DNA from: a bacterium
Lineage (GTDB): Bacteria > Bacillota_I > Bacilli_A > Mycoplasmatales > Mycoplasmoidaceae
DNA length: 22,514 nt
Assembly (NCBI GenBank): GCA_017645255.1
Contig: JAGCPI010000013.1
Location: 1-22,514 of the forward strand
Reading direction: 5' to 3'
The first letter of the stretch is position 1. Every line of letters begins with the position of its first letter. The translations under genes and the position numbers were made by a program. Positions 1 through 6,085 of this stretch are shown one piece after another. Under the pieces are notes generated by a model that was given only the letters and a program-made list of their open reading frames with translations, ran no database searches and had not been told where the DNA came from.

Positions 1-159
1 TTACATCAAAGCGGTACGGTAATGAAATGCGCTTCAGTCTTAGAAAAATGAGACAAGGGTTTTAGTTTACATCAAAGCGGTACGGTAATGAAATTGTAAT
101 GCTTGTGTTAAAGCTGTTACTTGGTTTTAGTTTACATCAAAGCGGTACGGTAATGAAAT
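1..159 (-). CRISPR. CRISPR array, leader-proximal end (type II)
   Basis: Three copies of a 36-bp repeat lie at 1-28 (cut by the window edge), 59-94 and 124-159, identical over the visible parts. On the plus strand the repeat starts GTTTTAGTTTACATC and ends GGTACGGTAATGAAAT. Spacers are 29-58 (30 bp) and 95-123 (29 bp). Minus-strand transcription is inferred for three reasons: cas1-cas2-csn2 are on minus with the array immediately downstream; the tracrRNA at 2730-2825 has its promoter and terminator on minus; and in that orientation the repeat 5' end (ATTTCAT) pairs with the tracrRNA as a six-pair lower stem, a small internal loop and a long upper stem, the usual Cas9 guide geometry. The array continues past base 1, so spacer number is unknown. 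Plus-strand transcription cannot be excluded because GTTTTAG is a common 5' repeat end. Confidence 0.95.
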
Positions 160-215
160 GTCAAAATCAGCATTTTTAGGCAAAAATCAAGAATTTTTTA
201 TTGAAATTGCTTATT
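160..215 (-). promoter_or_regulatory. Putative CRISPR leader
   Basis: These 56 bp separate the csn2 stop from the first repeat and are very AT-rich. The decamer TTTTAGGCAA occurs twice, near 174-183 and at 214-223, the second copy covering the csn2 stop. Read on minus, the leader ends GATTTTGAC directly at the repeat, which resembles the ATTTGAG-like leader-anchoring end known for some streptococcal type II-A arrays. That similarity is suggestive only. No clear promoter hexamers are visible, so array transcription may begin inside csn2 or read through from it. Confidence 0.45.
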
Positions 216-974
216 TTAGGCAATGTTTCAAAGAAAATAATCAATTTTTGCATTCAATAACTGATCCCCACTTCGCTTTAAATAATTATCCATTACTCAA
301 TCATTAATTATTTGGTTAGTGTTCTTTTCAAGATAAGCGTAAAGCTTATCTTTATCAAGTACTTCTAGATAATTATGAGCATCATTTCACACTACGCAGG
401 TTTCTAATTGCTTTATATTATATATTGCACTATTTAGTTTGCTTGTGACAATGATGAAGTCATAGTAATTAGTATACTTATATAACTTATCAATATTTAA
501 ATTAACGTAATCAGATAGAATAAGCAATTGCTTACTATCGGTTTTACAAAAATCTAATAAGTTATATAATTTATCTTCATCAAAATATTTATCACCAATA
601 ACATTAAAAACAGTTGATAATAATTTCGAAATATCGTAGTTTACTTCTAAGACATCATCTTCTAATTCTTCATTAATCGAATTAGCAATTAAAGCTAACT
701 CTTGTTCATCAAGAATTTTCTTGCCTTGAGTTAAATCTAATAATTTCTTGTATAAATTATTAGTTTTGTTTAAACTTAGCAAGTTATTAATCTTGGTTAA
801 GGGAGTTACCATAATGTACTTGTTATATTTATTGAATTCAGTTTTAATATATTGCCCTTCTTGCAACGAGATAAATAATTGCCTTAAAAATAAGGTAGTG
901 TTGGGAACACAAAATACTTTTAAGCCATTATAATCAAATGTACATTCTGTATTTTTAATAAAAAAATCTAACAT
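216..974 (-). CDS. csn2: Csn2, type II-A CRISPR adaptation protein
   Basis: 252 residues when TGA is read as Trp (in-frame TGA codons lie near the 3' end), stop TAA at 216-218. Csn2 forms a tetrameric ring that slides on DNA ends and is needed with Cas1, Cas2 and Cas9 for spacer acquisition in type II-A systems. Support comes from position (directly after cas2, directly before the array), from length in the range of the short Csn2 group, and from a C-terminal third with a strand (KQLLILSDYVNLN) followed by a second one (DFIIVTSKLN), as in the ATPase-like fold of the family. Sequence conservation is weak, as is normal for Csn2. It starts 8 bp after the cas2 stop, so it is in the same operon. 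The C-terminal part (KLYAYLEKN..., about residues 215-252) may be a lineage-specific tail. Confidence 0.8.
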
Positions 975-982
975 AATTATTT

Positions 983-1315
983 TTATACCTTTACATATCT
1001 TGAAGCATTGTTATATACTTCATTCAAATTTTGTTCTCCTAAAATAATTTTCATTGAATTATATTGATTTTCGGTAATTGTTAAAACTCGAATGCTACCT
1101 TCCTTTGGAATGTGCTTTTTAATCTTATTGATTTCAAAATCAATCTTGGTAGTAGCATTAATGCATTTTACATAAATGCTATATTGCATCATAAAATACC
1201 CATTACGAATCAAATCATTATGAAAGATTCGGTATTCTTTACTTTCATCTTTTTCTGTATTGGGTAAATCAAACATCACAATTATTCGCATTGGTTTAAA
1301 GTTAATTGTTCCCAT
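983..1315 (-). CDS. cas2: CRISPR-associated endonuclease Cas2
   Basis: 110 residues. Cas2 is the dimeric, ferredoxin-fold core of the Cas1-Cas2 integrase that inserts spacers at the leader end of the array. The N-terminal strand MRIIVMFDLPN with Asp16 is the family signature, and the middle segment (IRNGYFMMQYSIYVK) matches the second conserved region of type II-A Cas2. The chosen start gives eight residues before MRIIVMFDLP, similar to the short extra N-terminus of streptococcal II-A Cas2. Met9 is an alternative start. The gene begins inside the 3' end of cas1 (34-bp overlap), indicating translational coupling. Confidence 0.95.
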   Translation of the reverse strand: MGTINFKPMRIIVMFDLPNTEKDESKEYRIFHNDLIRNGYFMMQYSIYVKCINATTKIDFEINKIKKHIPKEGSIRVLTITENQYNSMKIILGEQNLNEVYNNASRYVKV

Positions 1316-2178
1316 AATATTTTAATTGTCGGAAATTCACTTTGATTGATTACATGATCAACAAAGTCATCAATTGCATTATTAATAAATAATCCTTTAC
1401 CATTATAAAGTAATTTATAATCACCCATTAATTGTAATAGTTTTGCTTTAGCATCATTGATATTACTATATTCGTCTTTAATTAAATAAACAATATGATC
1501 AATGCAAAACCGAAATACTTCAATGAAATCAGATGCTAGTGCAAAGAAGTTATTAAACGAATGGTGATAAAGTGATTTTCTTGGGTCCAATCCTTTCTTA
1601 ATAATACTTCTAGTAATCATGGATCTTAATATTGCATACCCATAATTAAGAAGCATGTTTAAAAAGCAATCATCCGTGCGTCGAAAATCTTCATTGATTA
1701 AATAATGCCAATATAATTTGGCAGCATGACCTTCGCGATTGGTTTGATCAAAATCTTTTACTTCATTACTTAATTCCATAATTTGCTGATAAATATTTTC
1801 ATTATTAGTAAAATGCAATAAAGTTTGAGCCTGATTAATGATTTTTTGAATAATTATCTTTTTTCATAAATTACCAGTGAATACATAATTTCAGTTTAAT
1901 TGTTTATCAAATACTTTTAAAGAATTATAGTTGCCACTAATTGGAGTTAGTTGGCAACTAGGATTATGTTTATCATCACAAATGATAAAGTTAATGTTAT
2001 GGTTGGCAATTTCTACCAATAATCTGCTCGATAGCATTAAATAAGAATTATGTGTAATTAAAGTATCAATATCTGATAACGGAATGGTAATTTTTTGCGT
2101 GTCGGTTTCAATGACTAAATTATCTAAAAATAATTTTAGATATTTAGCATTTTCTATTTCAACAATTTTTCATCCCAT
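1282..2178 (-). CDS. cas1: CRISPR-associated endonuclease Cas1 (type II)
   Basis: 298 residues with TGA read as Trp at several sites, including residue 3. Cas1 is the integrase that cuts and joins protospacers into the array. It begins MGWKIVEIEN, which matches the MGWR start of type II-A Cas1. The three metal-binding residues are present and fall at the same numbers as in the streptococcal protein: Glu149 in REGHAAK, His205 in LYHH, and Glu220 in ASDFIEVFR. The N-terminal beta domain (PLSDIDTL, INFIICDDK) precedes the helical catalytic domain. It appears intact. The ATG at 2178 has no obvious Shine-Dalgarno sequence; a promoter overlapping the upstream terminator would place the transcript start only about 6 nt before the ATG. 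cas2 overlaps the end of this gene. Confidence 0.96.
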
Positions 2179-2190
2179 AATTGCTAAATT

Positions 2191-2219
2191 ATTATCTATT
2201 AAATAAAAAAATGATGTAA
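2191..2219 (-). promoter_or_regulatory. Candidate promoter of cas1-cas2-csn2
   Basis: On minus, TTACAT (2219-2214) and GATAAT (2196-2191) are separated by exactly 17 bp. The -35-like hexamer lies inside the 3' arm of the terminator hairpin that ends orf105. Transcription would start near 2184, giving an almost leaderless cas1 mRNA. This is inferred from hexamer resemblance and spacing only. Confidence 0.45.
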
Positions 2220-2236
2220 GTCTAAACTTACATCAT
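2204..2236 (-). terminator. Rho-independent terminator of orf105
   Basis: A perfect 10-bp inverted repeat (ATGATGTAAG at 2211-2220 and CTTACATCAT at 2227-2236) has a 6-nt loop and is followed on minus by TTTTTTATTT. It lies between the orf105 stop and cas1, so it separates the two transcription units or acts as an attenuator. Confidence 0.85.
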
Positions 2237-2262
2237 AAATTATATCGAAAATATATGTTTAA

Positions 2263-2580
2263 CTAATCAGAGATTGATGACACGTCTTTATTTACGACTT
2301 CGGTGGTATCTTCATTACCATTCGTAAAAAACGAATGAATCGCATTTAGTTGAACTCTAGTAAAGTAAATTATTAATCCATCGTAATTTCAAAGTTCACT
2401 GGTTGGATAATCTTGTTCATTAAAATGAATAAATTTACCACCTGTACAAGCAGTAATTACTTTTTCTTTTGAATTATGAGGCATATGACCTAAAGTCATA
2501 TGAAATATAAAAACTGGATTAACATCTTCTGGAACAGTTATTTTAGTGCGATCAGGTGAAATTCAAATTTTATCTTTCAT
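2263..2580 (-). CDS. orf105: unknown protein in the cas9 position of the CRISPR locus
   Basis: 105 residues, with TGA as Trp at residues 6 and 64. I do not recognise the family. It begins MKDKIWISPDRTKITV and is rich in beta-strand-like segments with scattered His and aromatic residues. A central stretch has HMTLGHMPHNSK and ACTGGKFIHF, followed by NYDGLIIYFTRVQL, and the last 20 residues are acidic and probably disordered. There is no signal peptide, membrane segment or zinc-type Cys cluster (one Cys only). The start is supported by AAAGGT 6 nt before the ATG. It lies between the tracrRNA and cas1, on the same strand as both, and ends in its own strong terminator. No Cas9 HNH or RuvC motif is visible. 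It could be a small accessory Cas protein, an anti-CRISPR, a regulator or an unrelated cargo gene; the sequence does not decide. Confidence 0.8.
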
Positions 2581-2729
2581 GATATTACCTTTAAAAATAT
2601 AGTTAATTTATTTTAAAGGAAAATTATTAATAATTTTTAATTAAATTGGTTGTTTAAAGATTAATTAAAATAAACCCCTTATTCTAAGGATTTTTCAAAG
2701 ATAATTGTTTTATAAAAAGCATTGAAGGG

Positions 2730-2825
2730 AAAATAAAAACCCTCTCGAGGAGGGCGGTTACAACAGATAGAAGTTTTGTTTCATATCCGTCGCTTTGATG
2801 TAAACTAGTGTCATTTTAGACACGT
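2730..2825 (-). ncRNA. tracrRNA
   Basis: On minus, 2808-2778 carries a near full-length match to the CRISPR repeat complement. Fifteen consecutive pairs come from GTTTACATCAAAGCG, then ACGG, then a two-base internal mismatch, then ATGAAA, which pairs with the spacer-side end of the repeat. A CG-rich hairpin follows (2740-2754, arms CCCTC/GAGGG) and then TTTTTATTT, a rho-independent terminator. Upstream there is a strong promoter (2830-2858). The predicted RNA is about 90-95 nt. Its role is to pair with pre-crRNA for RNase III processing and to scaffold the guide in Cas9. It lies upstream of orf105 on the same strand but ends before it, so orf105 needs its own promoter. Confidence 0.88.
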
Positions 2826-2829
2826 TTAT

Positions 2830-2858
2830 ATTATACAACAAATTTTAGTTGATGTAAA
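2830..2858 (-). promoter_or_regulatory. tracrRNA promoter
   Basis: On minus, TTTACA (2858-2853) and a perfect TATAAT (2835-2830) are separated by 17 bp. The predicted start is near 2824-2826, just before a short GTGTC/GACAC hairpin and the anti-repeat. This is one of the best consensus promoters in the window. Confidence 0.8.
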
Positions 2859-2937
2859 AAGATTTATTGTGTAATAATTCATCCAAATTTTTAATTTAAA
2901 TTAATTTTAATTGTTATATAATTAAACATAACAATTT

Positions 2938-3027
2938 GGAGACGTACTCAAGTGGCTAAGAGGACACCCTGCTAAGGTGCTAGATCGAGCAATCGGTGCA
3001 TGAGTTCGAATCTCATCGTCTCCGCCA
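2938..3027 (+). tRNA. tRNA-Ser (anticodon GCU)
   Basis: The acceptor stem is GGAGACG (2938-2944) with CGTCTCC (3017-3023), discriminator G and encoded CCA at 3025-3027. The anticodon loop CTGCTAA holds GCT at 2971-2973, which reads AGY serine codons. A long variable arm (GATCGAGCAATCGG) is the class II feature of tRNA-Ser, and the T-loop TTCGAAT is intact. A TATAAT at 2917-2922 gives a likely -10 box. A terminator follows 13 bp downstream. Confidence 0.97.
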
Positions 3028-3040
3028 TAGTAATAGAAAA

Positions 3041-3070
3041 GGATGCTAGTTTCTTAGCATCCTTTTTATT
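3041..3070. terminator. Terminator after tRNA-Ser, probably bidirectional
   Basis: Perfect 8-bp arms GGATGCTA (3041-3048) and TAGCATCC (3055-3062) are followed on plus by TTTTTATT. On minus the stem is preceded by an A-run and followed by TTTTCT, so it can also end the converging MATE gene, whose stop is at 3076. Confidence 0.88.
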
Positions 3071-3075
3071 ATTTA

Positions 3076-5211
3076 TTAAATTCTTGCTTCATTAAATAAG
3101 TGCTTTTGGTAAGCATTATAAATATATTTAGTTGGTCATAATTGATATCATTTCTTCATTGGTTCATCATCTAATGAAGTGTAAACAAAGATGGTTGACA
3201 TAATAAATACGGTTAATGCATATCCAGCAGTCGCAATTGGTACGTTATCCATGTAGAACCACATGGCGTGGTTTAAATATGGTAAGTTAACTTGCATCAT
3301 GTTTAACCCCGCATTTAACACATCCTTATCATTGATGGCAATTGCCATAAAGATGTAAACAAATGGAATGTTAAATACACATGATCTAATTAATGCCACA
3401 ATATAACTAGTTCCTAAGCGGTTACAACTACGATAAACAAACATTCCACCAGTAGCAAATGACATAATTGGAACTTGCATTAATCAGACCCAAATTAATT
3501 TTGATGCGGAAGCTTGTTGATAGTTTGGCGAATCTGCAGTGATTTTAAACCAAGATAATAATCCATCCTTAATTGGATCACAAAAACCAATTAAACCTAA
3601 CACGATGCAACTAAAAATAAGAATCATTAGCATGTTGTACCAATATGCTTCACGGACCCGTTTATATTGCTTGCTTGAATAATTGTAAGCAAAGATTGGG
3701 TCACTACCTTTAATTAAACCAAAAACTGTAAAGACAAAAAGGTTAATGATTGGTGCACACGCCCCAAGAATTGATAAATAGTATTCACTACCCACTTGCG
3801 GAATTACTTGCACAGTTACATAAGAAACAACGCTAAATAAAATAATTCTGGAAGCACTAAAAGTGACCGTACCAATTAGCATACTTAACCCAAATAGGAT
3901 TAATTCCCAAATCATGGCCCAGCGAATGCATAAACATTTTGGACATAATAATTTGAAGTCAGCACAACTGTGCACATTTGAATACTGTAAATATAGTGCA
4001 TACCACACAAATTCAATTCCTCATCCTAATACGGAAGCAACCGCTGCTCCACTCATTCCAATTTGCGCATAATAAATTAGAATGTAGTCAAATAGGATGT
4101 TGATTAATACAGTGACCACAGTAATGATGGCAATCATTACTAATGCCCCATCACTGCGAAGAATTACTCCTAATAAGGTAGCTAATGCAAAAATAGTGCA
4201 TCCTGCTCCCATGATGAACATAAATTGTTCACCCCAATTAATGGAGTAATTTCTTACTTGCATGTAGTAATTATTTCAAACATGCACCACGTTAAATGAA
4301 TTGGTGCTAGTTACTGGTAATACTAATTGGTGTAAATTATTTGCATTTAAAGTAACTAGGTTATGAGCATTCACTGCGATGTTATTTACTTGATAATCTA
4401 ATACATTTAAATATTGGTTACCAGTTACATGAACATAAAAAACTGCGTGGTTATTAATGGTTGTATAATAAAGTACTTCATTAATTTGACTACCATTAAC
4501 AACAAATACATTGTTCATGTTTCAACCTAATTCATGAAAATGTTTACTAATAGCAGGAAGTAAATTAGCAATTTCGTTTGCATCAATGTGGTTATTTGAT
4601 GCTTGAAGTGGCAGAACACTTGGTACTAAAATTAAAAGTAACACAAAGCAAACTAAACCCGATAAAATGCAGCCAATAAAGGCATTTTGTCAAATTAAAG
4701 CGGCTCGTTTATGATCTAAAACTCCTAGTGCATGGGTATATTTAACACTCGTACCAATTGCAAATAAACTTGGAATTGCGTTGACAATAATTGACAATGG
4801 TCCAGTTAATGAGACTGCTGATCGTACTACTCCAACTGAAGTATAAATTGCCAATCCTGTCGTATTACTAATGGCAGTTGCTAATGCTTGCAAGCCATTA
4901 TTGTCCTGGTTATTCAGACTTTGCATGATCGCATCATACAAATCTTTATTCGTACTATGCAAATGGTCTAATAATGGTGCCAATGAACCAGTATTGTTAG
5001 CGTAAAATAAATGTGTAAAATTAAATGCGTCAGTAATGGGCATAAAATTTACTAGCATTAATTGATCAACGAAAGTAAATAATCCAATAAAAAAAGACAT
5101 TACTAAACCAGTTAATCCTACTTTTAAGGTAACTAGTCAAATTGGTTCTTGGCCATATAGTCTTAACGACTTTTCATGGACGCCGAAATAGCGTCCGTCT
5201 TTTTTAGAAAT
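3076..5211 (-). CDS. MATE-family multidrug/Na+ antiporter with large loop insertions
   Basis: 711 residues with many TGA-Trp codons. MATE transporters export drugs and metabolites in exchange for Na+ or H+ through 12 membrane helices. The family is suggested by helix pairs such as FFIGLFTFVDQLMLVNF near residue 40, PLSIIVNAIPSLFAIGTS near 140, and a second half with VFGLIKGSDPIFAYNYSSKQYKR, the typical MATE cytoplasmic G-x-x-P-I-x-x-x-Y-x-x loop. At 711 residues it is about 250 longer than usual. Extra Asn/Thr-rich hydrophilic blocks sit at about residues 62-120 and 200-320, each between hydrophobic segments. The best ribosome site, GGAGGA (5223-5218), points to an ATT start at 5211 (or 5214); the first ATG, at 5100, would remove 37 residues. 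A TATAAT-like box lies at 5247-5242 on minus. It appears intact and singly transcribed. Confidence 0.88.
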
Positions 5212-5324
5212 AATAAATCCTCCGTTAATCAAAATCCTTTGATTATATCATAACTATATTTAAAAACATCATTTTTCATTAAGAATTGCTTTTATTCTAA
5301 GGATTAAAGATAAAAAATAGAAAG

Positions 5325-5361
5325 AAAAAATCTAAGGTACTACAACGCCTTAGATTTTTTT
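5325..5361. terminator. tmRNA terminator, probably bidirectional
   Basis: Ten-bp arms AAATCTAAGG and CCTTAGATTT (about 5328-5337 and 5348-5357) flank a 10-nt loop. On minus the stem begins right after the tmRNA CCA and is followed by TTTTTTC. On plus it is followed by a T-run too. Confidence 0.88.
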
Positions 5362-5362
5362 A

Positions 5363-6036
5363 TGGTGGAGATGACGGGAATCGAACCCGTTTCCACAATT
5401 AGGTTGCTAATAACATATACAAGTTTAGTTCAATTTCATCTTTTAGAACGAAACTAAACGATAATATAAAAAAGAAATTAAGAAAATAAAAAATAAGAAG
5501 GAAAAATTATGAAAATAAAAATAAAAAAGAGATAATTTCATGCAAAATTTTGTACTTAAACAAAATTAAGTTGCATGTTTAAGACTATCTTTCTTAAGAT
5601 GTTAAGGAGAAAAAAGCCTTAACATTAGAGAAAAAGTAGGAGGATTAAACTTAATGAAAAATAAAAATCAGAGTCTATGGTAATCACACCATAGATTGCT
5701 AGTTGGGAAAATTAAAAACCAAGCAACAAGATAGAAGATGAAAGAAAAATTAGGGTGACTTTATGTCACTCTTATCCTAGTGAAAAATAGCTAGGATAAG
5801 AAAAATTGTTTGCTGTTACTAGCGTCTGTAGTTTTAAGCTAGTGCAATAGCAACTTGTGAAAGTTTGCTCATTTCGAAGGAAGATAAATTAACTCTTTCT
5901 TCGTTAGCGAAGTCTTCACTGCGAACGCTTGGTTCTACTTCATTCTTAGAGTTTGCATTTATTGCTTTTAAGCGATAAGGGGCTTACCCCACTGCGGTTA
6001 AAAGCTTCCTAATCATGTCGAAACCATTACATCCCC
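5363..6036 (-). ncRNA. ssrA: tmRNA (SsrA), unusually long
   Basis: tmRNA frees stalled ribosomes and adds a degradation tag. Its 5' end is GGGGATGTAATGGTTTCGAC (from 6036) and its 3' end is the T-arm GGGTTCGATTCCC followed by CATCTCCACCA. The 7-bp acceptor stem pairs with one G-U. The inner pairing ATTAGG (near 6011) with CCTAAT (near 5398) closes the rest. The resume codon is GCA at 5956 in the usual TGCAAAC context, and the reading frame ends at TAA 5836-5834. The tag has 40 residues, starting ANSKNEVEPS and ending QVAIALA, longer than the roughly 26-28 residues I recall for mycoplasma tags. The RNA is 674 nt where about 350-420 is usual. Extra length lies between 5833 and about 5460: strong hairpins (CTTATCCTAG/CTAGGATAAG, GTGAC/GTCAC, CTATGGT/ACCATAG, ATGTTAAGG/CCTTAACAT), then a pyrimidine-rich AT tract at about 5465-5540. 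Confidence 0.93.
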
Positions 6037-6085
6037 ATTGGGATATTTAATAATAATTATACTATATATAATAATATAGTATTTT
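6037..6085. promoter_or_regulatory. Divergent promoter region of ssrA and dnaX
   Basis: This 49-bp region is almost all A and T. On plus, TATAAT at 6067-6072 puts the dnaX transcript start only about 6 nt before its ATG. On minus, a TAAATA-like -10 near 6043-6048 would start the tmRNA at 6036. The two promoters overlap and no good -35 hexamers are seen, so they may compete. Confidence 0.55.

Noticed and set aside
171..206. Possible degenerate CRISPR repeat after the last full repeat
   Set aside because: There is loose likeness to the repeat (TTTTTAG, ATCAAG, ATTGAAAT), but only about 12 bp separate it from the preceding repeat, not a 29-30 bp spacer. It fits a leader better.
748..933. Plus-strand open frame inside csn2
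   Set aside because: It is antisense to csn2, lacks a ribosome site and has low-complexity hydrophobic content; a shadow of the real gene.
3863..4072. Plus-strand open frame inside the MATE gene
   Set aside because: Antisense to conserved membrane-protein coding sequence, with no start signals.
2680..5300. TTATTCTAAGGATT found at about 2681 and again at about 5292
   Set aside because: A 14-bp match in AT-rich intergenic DNA with no consistent placement relative to genes; probably chance or minor promoter-region similarity.
5363..6036. Separate small RNA gene or ORF inside the long tmRNA 3' half
   Set aside because: No open frame, no clear promoter and no second terminator are visible between the tag stop and the tRNA-like end, so a single expanded tmRNA is simpler.
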